From the NCBI RefSeq assembly GCF_015278315.1, contig NZ_JADIJE010000005.1, positions 1-64,000 on the forward strand: DNA of 64,000 nt, given 5' to 3'. The notes under the pieces were generated by a model, which saw only the letters and a list, made by a program, of their open reading frames with translations, made no database searches and had not been told where the DNA came from. Positions 24,748 through 34,331 of the stretch are shown here, in pieces; position 1 is the first letter of the stretch, and each line of letters opens with the position of its first letter. The stretch is from Microbacterium ureisolvens. Its GTDB lineage: Bacteria; Actinomycetota; Actinomycetes; Actinomycetales; Microbacteriaceae. The position numbers were made by a program, and so were the translations under genes.

Positions 24748-27474
24748 TTGGCAGAAGGCAAGAAGCTCGTCATCGTCGAGTCACCGACGAAGATGAAGTC
24801 GATCCAGGGTTACCTCGGCGATGGCTACGAGGTGCTCAGCTCGGTCGGGCACATCCGCGACCTCGCGGACAAGCGCGACATCCCGGCAGACAAGAAGCAG
24901 GCGTACGGGAAGTACTCGATCGACATCGACAACGGCTTCGACCCCTATTACGTTGAGAGCGAGCGTGGCAAGAAGACCGTCGCCGAGCTCAAGCGCGCGC
25001 TGAAAGGCGCGGACGAGCTCCTGCTCGCCACAGATGAGGACCGCGAGGGCGAGGCCATCGCGTGGCACCTGCTGCAGACGCTCAAGCCCAAGGTGCCCGT
25101 CAAGCGCATGGTGTTCCACGAGATCACCAAGGACGCGATCCAGGCCGCCGTCGGCAACACGCGCGAGCTCGATCTCGCGCTCGTCGACGCGCAGGAGACG
25201 CGCCGCATCCTCGACCGCCTGTACGGGTGGGATGTCAGCCCGGTGCTCTGGTACAAGGTGCAGCAGGGCACGTCCGCCGGCCGCGTGCAGTCCGCCGCCA
25301 CCCGCCTGGTGGTCGACCGCGAGCGCGAGCGCATGGCGTTCGTGTCGGCGTCGTACTGGGACATCGAGGCGCTCGCCGCCCCGAACCGGCCGCAGGGGCT
25401 CGACGAGTCCTTCTCCACCCGCCTCGCGCGCGTCGACGGCGCAGTCCTCGCCCGTGGAACCGACTTCGACGACCGCGGTCAGCTGAAGAAGGCCGTGCTC
25501 GTCCTCGACGAGGCTCAGGTGCGCGAGCTCGCCGCCGCGATCGAGGCGGCGGCCGAGGCATTCGTCACCGCCCTCGAGTCCAAGCCGGGAACCCGCAGCC
25601 CGAAGCCGCCCTTCACGACCTCGACGCTCCAGCAGGAGGCCGGTCGCAAGCTCTCGATGAGCGCCAAGCACGCCATGGGCGTCGCGCAGCGTCTCTACGA
25701 GAAGGGGTACATCACCTATATGCGCACCGACTCGACCGCGCTGTCGACGCAGGCGGTGCAGGCGGCGCGCGAGCAGGCGGTGAAGATGTACGGCGACAAG
25801 GCGGTTCCGCCGAACCCCCGTTCGTACCGCAACAACAGCAAGAACGCGCAGGAGGCGCACGAGGCGATCCGCCCGTCGGGTGAGACCTTCCGCACGCCGT
25901 CGGAGGTGTCGGGCCAGCTCGACCGCGACGAGCTGCGCCTGTACGACCTCATCTGGAAGCGGACGATGGCCAGCCAGATGTCCGACGCGAAGTACGAGAC
26001 CACCACGGTGACCCTCGAGGTCACCGCCGCTGGCCGCCGGGCGGAGTTCACGGCGTCCGGCACCGTCTACACGTTCAAGGGCTTCCTCGAGGCGTACGAG
26101 GAGGGCCGTGACGAGAAGCGCGGCGACGCCGACAAGTCCGACGACCAGTCGCTTCCGGCCATGGCGGTGGGCGACGTCCTGCGCATGCGCGAGGTCGAGC
26201 CCAAGGGGCACGCGACGAGCCCCAAGCCGCGTTACACCGAGGCCAGCCTCGTGAAGGCGCTCGAGGAGAAGGGGATCGGCCGTCCCTCGACGTTCGCGAG
26301 CATCATCGACGTCATCCTCAACCGCGGGTACGTGAGCAAGCGCGGTCAGGCGCTCATCCCCAGCTGGCTCGCCTTCAGCGTCGTGCGACTGCTCGAGCAG
26401 CACTTCGCCGACCTTGTCGACTACGACTTCACCGCGGCGCTCGAGGACGATCTCGACGCCATCGCGCGCGGCGAGCAGAAGCGTCAGGACTGGCTGCAGG
26501 AGTTCTACTTCGGGTCGGGCGAGCACGTGGGCCTGCGCAACATCGTCGACAACCTCGGCGAGATCGACGCCCGCGCCCTCAACTCGACGCCCATCGGCGA
26601 CGTCGCGACGCTGCGGTTCGGCAAGTACGGCCCGTACCTCGAGGTCGCCGACAAGGCGAACCCCGAGGCCGAGCCGCGTCGCGTGAACATCCCGGAGGAC
26701 CTCGCACCAGACGAGCTGACCCCAGCCAAGGCGCAGGAGCTCATCGATGCGCCTGTCGCCGGTGATCGCGTGCTCGGCGAGAACACCGCCAACGGCAAGC
26801 TGGTCGTCGTGAAGGACGGTCGCTTCGGGCCCTACGTGCAGGAGACGGACCCGCCCGCGGCCGAAGAGGTCGACGAGGAGACCGGCGAGGTGCTGCCGGT
26901 CGCCGAGCCTGCCGAAGCTCCCGCGCCGAAGAAGCGCGGCGCCAAGAAGGAAGCCGCGCCCAAGCCCCGCACCGCGTCGCTCTTCAAGTCGATGTCGGTC
27001 GACGCCATCGATCTCGACACCGCGCTCAAGCTCCTCGATCTGCCGCGCACCGTCGGCATCGATCCCGAGACGGAAGCGCCGATCACCGCGCAGAACGGCC
27101 GCTACGGGCCGTACCTCAAGAAGGGCACCGACTCGCGCACGCTGCAGAGCGAGCAGCAGATCTTCGACATCACGCTCGAAGAGGCGCTCGCTGTCTACGC
27201 GCAGCCGAAGTACGGGGCCCGCGGCGCGAGCTCCGCGCTCAAGGAGTTCGAGGCCGACCCGACCAGCGGCAAGGCGATCAAGCTGAAGGACGGCCGCTTC
27301 GGTCCCTACGTGACCGACGGCGAGACCAACGCGACCATCCCGCGCGGCGAGGACGCCATGGAGGTGACGTTTGAGCGCGCGGTGCAGCTGCTGGCCGACA
27401 AGCGCGCGAAGGGCCCGGCGAAGCGTCCTGCGCGCCGCACCACGACCACGCGCAAGCCCGCGGCGAAGAAGTGA
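24748..27474 (+). CDS. topA: DNA topoisomerase I
   Basis: Type IA topoisomerase that relaxes negative supercoils. I choose TTG 24748 (LAEGKKLVIVESPTK), because GAAAGGA (24733-24739) is well placed and TATGGT (24717-24722) could be its -10; a longer frame from 24709 would begin inside that promoter. The 908-residue protein has a Toprim domain (VIVESPTKMKSIQGYL, ATDEDREGEAIAWHL), the active-site tyrosine in GYITYMRTDST (Tyr324) and RPSTFASI. Zinc fingers are absent. Four C-terminal (R/K)(F/Y)GPY(V/L) repeats and a Lys/Arg-rich tail take their place, as in other actinobacterial TopA. Confidence 0.96.
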   Translation: MAEGKKLVIVESPTKMKSIQGYLGDGYEVLSSVGHIRDLADKRDIPADKKQAYGKYSIDIDNGFDPYYVESERGKKTVAELKRALKGADELLLATDEDREGEAIAWHLLQTLKPKVPVKRMVFHEITKDAIQAAVGNTRELDLALVDAQETRRILDRLYGWDVSPVLWYKVQQGTSAGRVQSAATRLVVDRERERMAFVSASYWDIEALAAPNRPQGLDESFSTRLARVDGAVLARGTDFDDRGQLKKAVLVLDEAQVRELAAAIEAAAEAFVTALESKPGTRSPKPPFTTSTLQQEAGRKLSMSAKHAMGVAQRLYEKGYITYMRTDSTALSTQAVQAAREQAVKMYGDKAVPPNPRSYRNNSKNAQEAHEAIRPSGETFRTPSEVSGQLDRDELRLYDLIWKRTMASQMSDAKYETTTVTLEVTAAGRRAEFTASGTVYTFKGFLEAYEEGRDEKRGDADKSDDQSLPAMAVGDVLRMREVEPKGHATSPKPRYTEASLVKALEEKGIGRPSTFASIIDVILNRGYVSKRGQALIPSWLAFSVVRLLEQHFADLVDYDFTAALEDDLDAIARGEQKRQDWLQEFYFGSGEHVGLRNIVDNLGEIDARALNSTPIGDVATLRFGKYGPYLEVADKANPEAEPRRVNIPEDLAPDELTPAKAQELIDAPVAGDRVLGENTANGKLVVVKDGRFGPYVQETDPPAAEEVDEETGEVLPVAEPAEAPAPKKRGAKKEAAPKPRTASLFKSMSVDAIDLDTALKLLDLPRTVGIDPETEAPITAQNGRYGPYLKKGTDSRTLQSEQQIFDITLEEALAVYAQPKYGARGASSALKEFEADPTSGKAIKLKDGRFGPYVTDGETNATIPRGEDAMEVTFERAVQLLADKRAKGPAKRPARRTTTTRKPAAKK

Positions 27475-28166
27475 CGCGCGCCGGCGACACCCCACCGGTC
27501 CCTGCCGTCCGCCCGGTCGGCGATCCCGTCGAACCACCTCAACCGGCGGAAGGGCTGTTCGTCACGTTCGAGGGCGGCGACGGCGTCGGCAAGACGACGC
27601 AGGCGGCGCTCCTGGAGGAGTGGCTGACGGATGCCGGGCGCACGGTCGTGCGCACGCGCGAGCCCGGCGGCACAGAGGTCGGCGTGCTCATCCGCGACAT
27701 CGTGCTGCACCACCGGGGCGAGGTCGCGCCGCGCGCCGAAGCGCTGCTGTACGCGGCGGACCGCGCGCACCACATCGAGACGCTCGTACGGCCTGCGCTG
27801 GCGCGCGGCGAGGTCGTGATCCAGGACCGCTACCTGGACTCCTCGGTCGCGTACCAGGGGGCGGGGCGCGTCCTCGGCCGGGACGAGGTGCGGGACCTCT
27901 CGCTCTGGGCGACCGGCGGTCTGCTGCCCGACGTCACCGTGCTCCTCGACCTCGATCCGGCGACCGCCCGCGCGCGGCTGGACGCCGACGACAAGCCCTT
28001 CGACCGCCTCGAGGCCGAGCAGGAGCACTTCCACGCCCGCGTGCGCGAGGAGTTCCTCTCGCTGGCCGCAGCAGAGCCCGGCCGGTTCCTCGTACTCGAT
28101 GCCGCTCGTCCGGCGGACGAGCTCGCCGTCGCCGTGCGTGAGCGGGTGGAGCCGCTGCTCGGCTGA
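27471..28166 (+). CDS. tmk: Thymidylate kinase
   Basis: Phosphorylates dTMP to dTDP. The 231-residue protein starts at a GTG overlapping the topA stop by four bases. A 24-residue extension precedes FVTFEGGDGVGKTTQ, the P-loop (about residues 25-39). The DR(Y/F) motif occurs in IQDRYLDSSVAYQG, with the LID region RLDADDKPFDRLE after it. topA-tmk-holB is a conserved actinobacterial order, linking nucleotide supply with replication. Confidence 0.95.
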   Translation: MTRAGDTPPVPAVRPVGDPVEPPQPAEGLFVTFEGGDGVGKTTQAALLEEWLTDAGRTVVRTREPGGTEVGVLIRDIVLHHRGEVAPRAEALLYAADRAHHIETLVRPALARGEVVIQDRYLDSSVAYQGAGRVLGRDEVRDLSLWATGGLLPDVTVLLDLDPATARARLDADDKPFDRLEAEQEHFHARVREEFLSLAAAEPGRFLVLDAARPADELAVAVRERVEPLLG

Positions 28167-28230
28167 GCATCCGCCGGGGCTGCCCCAGCGGCGCGGCGCG
28201 GCGTCGGCGGCCACGGTTAGGCTGGGCGGG

Positions 28231-29427
28231 ATGGATGCCGCGACCCAGCCCGCCAGCGCGGGCGCACCCGACGCGCGCGACGCCGTGGCCGAGAGCGTGC
28301 CCTGGGGCGACGTCTGGGGGCAGGACGCCGCGGTCCGGACGCTTCGCGAGGCGGCATCCGATCCCGCGTCCATGACGCACGCGTGGCTGATCACGGGCCC
28401 GCCGGGCTCGGGTCGCTCGACGCTCGCGCACGCGTTCGCCGCCGCGCTCATCGCCGAGCCGGGCGACGAGCGCACGATGCGCCAGGTGCTCGCCGGTACC
28501 CACCCCGATCTCACGGCGCTGCGCACCGAGGGCGTCATCATCTCCATCAAGGACGCCCGCGCCCTGGTCGAGCGCTCCTACTTCGCGCCGTCGCTGGGGC
28601 GCTACCGCGTCATCGTCATGGAAGACGCCGATCGCATGGCCGAGCGGACGTCCAATGTGCTCCTGAAGGCGCTCGAAGAGCCGCCCGAGCGCACGGTCTG
28701 GGTGCTGTGCGCCCCCAGCGACGCCGACCTGCTCCCGACGATCCGCTCGCGCGTACGTACTCTCCGGCTGCGCGAACCCGACGTCGACGACGTCGCCGAT
28801 CTCATCGTGCGCCGCAGCGGCGTCGACCGGGCGATCGCTGAGCAGTCCGCCCGGCACGCGCAGCGCCACATCGGCATGGCGCAGCGACTGGCGACGGATG
28901 CCGCGACCCGCGCACGCCGCGACGCCACGCTGCGCGGCGTGCTCGCCGTGCGGGGCGTGGGCGACGCGGTCGAGGTCGCCGGTGCGATCGTCGCCGCCGC
29001 GACCGACGACGCGAAGGCCTTGACGGCGGAGCGCGACGAGGCGGAGCGGACGTCGCTCCTGCGCACGCTCGGCATCGCCGAAGGATCCCCGGTGCCGCCC
29101 GCGGTCCGCTCGCAGCTCTCCGCGCTCGAGGACGAGCAGAAGCGGCGCGCCACCCGCAGCCTCCGCGACGGGATCGACCGCGTGCTCACCGACCTCGAGT
29201 CGATGTTCCGCGACGTCCTCATGCTGCAGTTCGGCCGGGAAGGCGTCCTCATCAACCGCGAGCTCGAGCCCGAACTCCGCGCCCTGGCGACGGCGTGGAC
29301 CCCCGACCGCACGCTCACGGTGGTCGACCGCATCGGCGTCACGCGCGAGAACCTCGAGCTCAACGCCGCCCCGACGCTCGCCCTCGAAAGCATGCTCGTC
29401 ACCGTTGCGAGCGGAAGGATCCCGTGA
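28231..29427 (+). CDS. holB: DNA polymerase III delta' subunit
   Basis: Clamp-loader subunit of the replicase. I start it at ATG 28231 (MDAATQPASAG), where TAGGCT (28218-28223) lies seven bases upstream, suggesting a leaderless transcript besides read-through from tmk. The 398-residue AAA+ protein has a P-loop-like GPPGSGRST (about residues 58-66), a Walker-B-like VIVMEDADRM, and the sensor/arginine segment LLPTIRSRV. The GEGR-type cysteines of DnaX zinc fingers are absent, as expected for delta'. The C-terminal third is helical. Confidence 0.93.
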   Translation: MDAATQPASAGAPDARDAVAESVPWGDVWGQDAAVRTLREAASDPASMTHAWLITGPPGSGRSTLAHAFAAALIAEPGDERTMRQVLAGTHPDLTALRTEGVIISIKDARALVERSYFAPSLGRYRVIVMEDADRMAERTSNVLLKALEEPPERTVWVLCAPSDADLLPTIRSRVRTLRLREPDVDDVADLIVRRSGVDRAIAEQSARHAQRHIGMAQRLATDAATRARRDATLRGVLAVRGVGDAVEVAGAIVAAATDDAKALTAERDEAERTSLLRTLGIAEGSPVPPAVRSQLSALEDEQKRRATRSLRDGIDRVLTDLESMFRDVLMLQFGREGVLINRELEPELRALATAWTPDRTLTVVDRIGVTRENLELNAAPTLALESMLVTVASGRIP

Positions 29428-31034
29428 ACCGCACCCGCCCCCGCCGCGCCAGCCGCCACCCGCACGCCGAAGACCCGACGGGTCCGGCGCGCAGCCGCGG
29501 TCTCCGCAGGATTCCCGCGGTCCTGGCCGGCCTGGTCGCGGCATCCCTCGTCCTCAGCGGATGTCTGTACTCGATGATCCCTGACGCGGCACCGCGGCCG
29601 ACCACGAGCAAGTCGCCCGACGTCGGGGGAGTTCCGGCCGAGCTGCTGCCCTTCTACGAGCAGACCCTCGACTGGGAGGCATGCGGCGACTTCGACTGCA
29701 CGATGGTGACGGCGCCGCTCGACTGGGCCGACCCCTCGAAGGGCGAGATCGAGCTGTCGCTCATCCGCAGCCGCGCCGAGGGCACGACCGAGCCGATCGG
29801 CTCGCTGCTCACGAACCCCGGCGGTCCGGGCGTGAGCGGCGTGTCGCTGATCCGCGATTCGGTGGACTTCGCCGTCGGCGACCCCGTGCGGGCGCAGTTC
29901 GACACCATCGGATTCGATCCGCGCGGCGTCGGCGAGTCGACGGCTGTCACGTGCTTCGACGCCGCCGACATGGATGCGTACCTCTACGACATCCCGGAGA
30001 ACCCGCGCGGCACCGAAGCCTGGACCGACGAGCTGCGCGAGCGCAACCGCGACTTCGCCGAGGCGTGCGAAGACAACAGCGGCGGCATCCTGCCGTACAT
30101 CACGACCGACAACTCCGCCCGCGACATGGATCTCATCCGCGCGGTGCTGGGCGACACCGAGCTGTACTACCTGGGGTACTCGTACGGCACCTTCCTCGGC
30201 GCGACGTACGCCAAGCTCTTCCCCGACAGGGTCGGCCGGCTCGTGCTCGACGGCGCGGTGGACCCCGCGATCTCCGGGAACGACGTCGGCGTGACGCAGG
30301 CGATCGGCTTCGAGTCCGCTCTCCGCGCCTACATGGAGTCGTGCCTCGCCGACGACGAGTGCCCCTTCCGCGGGACCGTGGACGACGCGATGGCCGACCT
30401 CGGCACCCTGCTGGCCAGCGTCGACCGCGATCCGCTGCCCAACGCAGACGGCAGGATGCTCGGCGCCGACACTCTCATGACCGCCATCGTGCGCCCGCTG
30501 TACGCGGAGAGCACGTGGCCGTACCTCACCACCGCGCTGACGGACGTTCTGCAGGGTGACCCGGCGTTCGCGTTCCTGCTCGCCGACGACTACAACTCCC
30601 GTGTCGAAGGCCAGTACATCGACAACGGCACCGAGGCGTTCAACGCGTACAACTGCATGGACTACCCGCTCGACACGACGGAAGAGACGCAGGCCGAGGC
30701 CGATGCGCTGCTCGCGGCCGAGGCTCCGACGATCGCACCGTTCTGGGGCGGCTCGGACCCGTGCGAAGTCTGGCCGTACCCGCCGACGGGCGTCCGCGAG
30801 CCGATCGCCGCCGAAGGCGCCGCTCCCATCGTCGTGGTCGGCACCACGAACGATCCGGCGACGCCGTACGAATGGTCCGTCTCGCTCGCTGAGCAGCTCT
30901 CGTCGGGCGTTCTGGTGACGCGCGTGGGGGAGGGCCACACCGGGTACAACAAGGGCAACGAGTGCGTCGACGCGGCCATCGAGACATATCTGCTCGAGGG
31001 CACCCCGCCCGACGGCGACCTGCGCTGCGAGTGA
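29424..31034 (+). CDS. Secreted lipoprotein alpha/beta hydrolase (tripeptidyl aminopeptidase-like)
   Basis: This gene starts at GTG 29424, overlapping the holB stop by four bases. The 536-residue product has a basic N-terminus, a hydrophobic stretch and the lipobox LVLSGC (Cys about residue 50), so it is exported and lipid-anchored. The hydrolase fold shows an oxyanion TNPGGPGVSG, the nucleophile elbow GYSYG (Ser253), an acidic residue in VVGTTNDPATP and the histidine in VGEGHTGYN, inside a C-terminal TAP-like domain. Relatives in Streptomyces are Slp/Tap secreted peptidases releasing N-terminal tripeptides. A bidirectional terminator follows. Confidence 0.9.
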   Translation: MNRTRPRRASRHPHAEDPTGPARSRGLRRIPAVLAGLVAASLVLSGCLYSMIPDAAPRPTTSKSPDVGGVPAELLPFYEQTLDWEACGDFDCTMVTAPLDWADPSKGEIELSLIRSRAEGTTEPIGSLLTNPGGPGVSGVSLIRDSVDFAVGDPVRAQFDTIGFDPRGVGESTAVTCFDAADMDAYLYDIPENPRGTEAWTDELRERNRDFAEACEDNSGGILPYITTDNSARDMDLIRAVLGDTELYYLGYSYGTFLGATYAKLFPDRVGRLVLDGAVDPAISGNDVGVTQAIGFESALRAYMESCLADDECPFRGTVDDAMADLGTLLASVDRDPLPNADGRMLGADTLMTAIVRPLYAESTWPYLTTALTDVLQGDPAFAFLLADDYNSRVEGQYIDNGTEAFNAYNCMDYPLDTTEETQAEADALLAAEAPTIAPFWGGSDPCEVWPYPPTGVREPIAAEGAAPIVVVGTTNDPATPYEWSVSLAEQLSSGVLVTRVGEGHTGYNKGNECVDAAIETYLLEGTPPDGDLRCE

Positions 31035-31048
31035 CGCGCTCTAGATGA

Positions 31049-31085
31049 GGAGAGCGGATGCCGCGGGCCGCGGCATCCGCTCTCC
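31049..31085. terminator. Bidirectional GGATGCC-family terminator
   Basis: A perfect 17-bp stem (31049-31065 with 31069-31085, core AGAGCGGATGCCGCG) with a three-base loop lies between the convergent hydrolase and metI genes, 14 and 26 bases from their stops. It can serve both. Confidence 0.88.
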
Positions 31086-31111
31086 CCATTCCTGGACGCG
31101 GGCGGCGTCGC

Positions 31112-31771
31112 TCAGCGGCGCAGCACCCGGCGCGCGAGCGCGTTGCCGATGAACTGCACCAGCTGGACGATCACGATGATCACCAGCACCGCAGCCCACG
31201 TGACCCACGGGTTGAACTGCTTGAAGCCGTAGACGATCGCGAACTCGCCGAGACCGCCGGCGGCGACCGCGCCAGCGATGGCCGTCATGTCCACGAGCGC
31301 GACGACGATGAACGTGTAGCCGAGGATCAGCGGTCCGAGCGCCTCGCGGGGCAGCAGGCGCAGCAGGATCCGGGATCGGCTCGCACCGGTGGCACGGGCG
31401 GCCTCGATCACGCCAGGTCGCACCGTGAGGAGGTTCTGCTCCACGATGCGGCTGATCGCGAAGAGCGAAGCGATCGTGATCGCGAAGATGCCGAACTCCG
31501 GGCCGATGCCCGGGATGCCGATGCTGCGGGCGAGCGGCTGCACCGCCGCCAGCAGGATCACGAAGGGAATGGGGCGGAAGAAGTTGACGATGACGTTGAG
31601 CGTCCCGAACAGGAACCGGTTCGGGAACAGGCTGCCCGGTCGCGTCGCGTAGAGCGCGAGTCCGACGAGCAGTCCTGCGATGCCGCCGAACACCAGGCTC
31701 AGCGACACGACGTACAGCGTCTCGGCCGTGGCCGCCCAGAGCTCCGGGAGCAGATCGACGAGCCTATCCAC
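31112..31771 (-). CDS. metI: Methionine-type ABC transporter permease
   Basis: This is a 219-residue permease of the MetI type with five membrane segments and the EAA loop (VIEAARATGASRSRILLRLLPREALGP, about residues 128-154) that docks to the ATPase. It starts at GTG 31771 and overlaps metN by eight bases. It forms the MetNIQ importer for D/L-methionine, and possibly other small peptides, with the two genes upstream. Length and motif are normal. Confidence 0.93.
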   Translation of the reverse strand: MDRLVDLLPELWAATAETLYVVSLSLVFGGIAGLLVGLALYATRPGSLFPNRFLFGTLNVIVNFFRPIPFVILLAAVQPLARSIGIPGIGPEFGIFAITIASLFAISRIVEQNLLTVRPGVIEAARATGASRSRILLRLLPREALGPLILGYTFIVVALVDMTAIAGAVAAGGLGEFAIVYGFKQFNPWVTWAAVLVIIVIVQLVQFIGNALARRVLRR

Positions 31772-32801
31772 GGACGTCCTCCTCGATGAGCGGCGCGAAC
31801 GTGGACGCGGCCCGGATCGCCTGCTCCACGGCGTCGGCCTCTCCGGTCAGCGCCAGTGTGAGATGCCCGAACACGCGGCCGCCGATGTCGTTGATGCCGC
31901 CGTGCACGAGCTCGAACCGCACGCCGTGCGACGACAGCGCGGCGAACACGTCGGCCTGCGTCACGTCGCCCTCCCGGATCGTGAACGTCACGATGCGCCC
32001 GGGGTGGCGGTCGTGCAGTGTGCGCAGCTGTTCGCCGACCGGCACATCCTCGATGATGCTCGCCACGAACCGCCGCGTGGCCGCGTGCTGCGGGGCGGAC
32101 AGCACGTCGAAGACGTCGCCGCTCTCGATCACGCGGCCGTGCTCCATCACGATGACGCGGTCGGCGAGCGTGCGGATGACGTCCATCTCGTGTGTGATCA
32201 CGAGGATCGTGACGCCGAGCTCGTCGTTGATGCGCTTGAGCAGACCCAGCACCTCTTGGGTCGTGTCGGGGTCCAGAGCGCTCGTCGCCTCGTCGGCCAG
32301 GAGGATGCGCGGGCTGGTGGCGAGCGCACGCGCGATGCCCACGCGCTGCTTCTGCCCGCCGGAGAGCTGCTCGGGATAGTTGCGTGCCTTGTCGGAGAGT
32401 CCGACGAACCGCAGCAGCTCATCGACCCTCGAGGCGATCTCGGCTCGCGGGCGGCGGGCGACCTCCAACGGGTATGCCACGTTCCCCGCGACCGTGCGCG
32501 AGTCGAACAGGTTGAACTGCTGGAAGATCATGCCGATGTCGCCGCGCAGCTCGCGCAGCTCGCGCTCGCGCAGGTTCGTCACGTCTCGTCCGTCGATCTC
32601 GACGGTGCCGGAGGTGGGAGTCTCGAGGGCGTTGACCAGGCGGAGGACGGTGCTCTTGCCGGCGCCGGAGTAGCCGATGATGCCGCACACCTCGCCGGCG
32701 GCGATGTCGAGCGAGACGTCGTCGACGGCGACGACGGGGGAGCCGCCCTTGCCCGACGGCGGGAAGGTCTTGGTCACGCCGGTGAGGCGGATGAGAGTCA
32801 T
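31764..32801 (-). CDS. metN: Methionine-type ABC transporter ATP-binding protein
   Basis: This 345-residue ATPase has Walker A GYSGAGKST, the signature LSGGQKQRVGIARAL, Walker B ILLADEATSALD and a switch histidine in ITHEMD. The C-terminal 70 or so residues form the NIL domain (starting about residue 265) through which MetN senses intracellular methionine and shuts the pump; its presence strongly favours methionine as substrate. CAGGAG is the ribosome site. An 87-base gap with a hairpin separates it from metQ. Confidence 0.94.
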   Translation of the reverse strand: MTLIRLTGVTKTFPPSGKGGSPVVAVDDVSLDIAAGEVCGIIGYSGAGKSTVLRLVNALETPTSGTVEIDGRDVTNLRERELRELRGDIGMIFQQFNLFDSRTVAGNVAYPLEVARRPRAEIASRVDELLRFVGLSDKARNYPEQLSGGQKQRVGIARALATSPRILLADEATSALDPDTTQEVLGLLKRINDELGVTILVITHEMDVIRTLADRVIVMEHGRVIESGDVFDVLSAPQHAATRRFVASIIEDVPVGEQLRTLHDRHPGRIVTFTIREGDVTQADVFAALSSHGVRFELVHGGINDIGGRVFGHLTLALTGEADAVEQAIRAASTFAPLIEEDVRG

Positions 32802-32826
32802 GGAGTGCTCCTGGGCGGAACGCGCG

Positions 32827-32864
32827 TGTGCGGCCCGTGCGCGCGAGGCGCATCGGGCCGCACA
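32827..32864 (-). other. Intercistronic hairpin between metQ and metN
   Basis: TGTGCGGCCCG (32827-32837) pairs perfectly with CGGGCCGCACA (32854-32864). Hairpins behind a binding-protein gene commonly stabilise its mRNA or partly stop transcription, giving more binding protein than ATPase and permease. No T-run follows. Confidence 0.6.
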
Positions 32865-32888
32865 TGCGGTGCCGTGGTGTGGCGGGCG

Positions 32889-33797
32889 TTACGAGCCGGC
32901 GCGGATGTCGTCCTCGACGTCCTTCAGGGACGTCAGGAGGTCGTCCACGGGCGTCTTGACGAGCACGGCGGACCCGCCGGACACCTCGAGGACGCCGTCC
33001 TGCACCGCCTGGGTGTTCTGGTAGATCTCGACGAGCTTGCGGTACGTCGGGTTGTCGGCGTCCTCGGCCTTCGCGGCGAAGATGTTGATGTACGGGAACG
33101 CCGACGGGTCGGACGGGTCGTCCTGCGCGAGCAGCTCGTCATCGGTCAGGCCCGACTTCGTGACGAAGTCGTTGTTGACGATCGCGCCCGCGAAGTCGGG
33201 GAGCGACGACGCGGTGAAGTCCGCGGCGACGGCTTCGACGCGCACCTTCGACTCGTCCTCGATCACCTCGGCGGGCGTCGAGAACGCCGAGCCGCCGTCC
33301 TCGAGCTCGATGAGTCCCGCGGACTGCAGCACGAGCAGCGCGCGGGCGCCGTTCGACTCGTCGTTGGGGATGGCGATCGTCGAGCCCTCGGGGATGTCGT
33401 CGACCGAGTCGTACTGGGTCGAGTAGAGGCCGAGCGGGTAGATCGCCGTGGCGCCGATGGGCTCGAGATCGTCGCCGCTCTGCACGTTGTACGTGGCGAG
33501 GTAGATGATGTGCTGGAACTGGTTGAGGTCCAGCTCGCCCGCCGACAGTGCGGGGTTGGGCTGCGAGTACTCGCTGAAGTCCACGAGCTCCACCTCGATG
33601 CCCTCTTCGGCGGCGGCCTCCTTGTAGGTCTCCCAGTAGGGGTCGCCGGCGCCGACGACGCCGATGCGGACGACCTCGTTCTCGGCGGCGGAGCCGGAGG
33701 CGTCGGCATCCGTTGCCCCACCGGCGCAGCCGGCGAGGAGGAGGGCGAAGGGAAGGGCGAGCGCTGCTGCGGCGGTGAGCTTCTTCGGTGTGGACAT
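32889..33797 (-). CDS. metQ: Methionine-type ABC transporter substrate-binding lipoprotein
   Basis: This 302-residue lipoprotein of the NLPA/MetQ family starts at ATG 33797 (MSTPKKLTAAAAL) after CAGGAG; an in-frame start 57 bases upstream would destroy the signal peptide. The lipobox is LLLAGC (Cys about residue 25). RIGVVGAGDPYWETYKEAA and the ligand-hinge region INIFAAKAEDADNPTYRKLVE are characteristic of the family. A -10-like TAGGTT near 33889-33894 (minus strand) gives a leader of about 85 bases; I see no SAM riboswitch in it. Confidence 0.92.
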   Translation of the reverse strand: MSTPKKLTAAAALALPFALLLAGCAGGATDADASGSAAENEVVRIGVVGAGDPYWETYKEAAAEEGIEVELVDFSEYSQPNPALSAGELDLNQFQHIIYLATYNVQSGDDLEPIGATAIYPLGLYSTQYDSVDDIPEGSTIAIPNDESNGARALLVLQSAGLIELEDGGSAFSTPAEVIEDESKVRVEAVAADFTASSLPDFAGAIVNNDFVTKSGLTDDELLAQDDPSDPSAFPYINIFAAKAEDADNPTYRKLVEIYQNTQAVQDGVLEVSGGSAVLVKTPVDDLLTSLKDVEDDIRAGS

Positions 33798-34053
33798 GTG
33801 CGTGCTCCTGTGGATCGAGGCCCGTGTCGGCTTGTGACCGCGCGCACGATCCACGGACCGCGCACGCTTCGTCGCGGACCGCGTTCGAACCTACGTGGGC
33901 CGCCGAGGCATCTCGAACCGAGCCGTAACACGTCGACACCGAGTCGGTGACGGCGCGGGATCGGGTTCCGGAGTGCGCCGTGGCCTCGCGTGGTTCGCGA
34001 GCACTCCCGAGACCCTGTAAGATCGTTGCTTGTGCATCGCGCAAGCGAGGCGC

Positions 34054-34129
34054 GCCACCTTAGCTCAGTCGGCAGAGCGATTCACTCGTAATGAATAGGT
34101 CAAGGGTTCGATTCCCTTAGGTGGCTCCA
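34054..34129 (+). tRNA. tRNA-Thr (CGT)
   Basis: This is a complete cloverleaf: acceptor GCCACCT/AGGTGGC, D arm GCTCAGTCGGCAGAGC, anticodon arm ATTCA-CTCGTAA-TGAAT giving anticodon CGT (codon ACG), T arm AGGGTTCGATTCCCT, and encoded CCA at 34127-34129. TAAGAT at 34017-34022 with TTCGCG 17 bases upstream is a likely promoter. The accessory sugar cluster begins just after it. Confidence 0.97.
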
Positions 34130-34238
34130 CATCTCCCTCGCTCTGGCTGGTCTTTCGGTCGACGGGTCTCTTGCAGCCGGCACGCCGGCGCTCGTCGTCT
34201 CCCGCACTCGCGGGCGAGACCGGGACCTCGCATGCCTG

Positions 34239-34287
34239 TTGGCGAACCGGTTGACCTTCACTATCCTGATTGGGAACCGGTTTCTGG
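34239..34287 (+). promoter_or_regulatory. LacI-controlled promoter 1 (nucleoside-hydrolase operon)
   Basis: TTGGCG (34239-34244) and TATCCT (34262-34267) are 17 bases apart. An operator core AACCGGTT lies in the spacer (34245-34252), and a second, GGGAACCGGTTTCTGG (34272-34287), covers the predicted start. The same operator recurs at 37661-37671 and 49054-49067, and a LacI gene lies in the cluster. Confidence 0.8.
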
Positions 34288-34331
34288 CGTCGCTCGCACC
34301 GACTGCCGAACCGCGAGCCGAAGGAGGATCA

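Noticed and set aside
27471..27545. Later start for tmk closer to the P-loop
   Set aside because: The GTG overlapping the topA stop fits the operon structure, and no better ribosome site lies between; the extra residues are plausible but unproven.
33798..34050. SAM riboswitch upstream of metQ
   Set aside because: No SAM-I, SAM-II or SAM-IV core was recognised in the leader.
34054..34129. Attachment site within tRNA-Thr
   Set aside because: I found no second copy of the tRNA 3' end and no integrase in the window.
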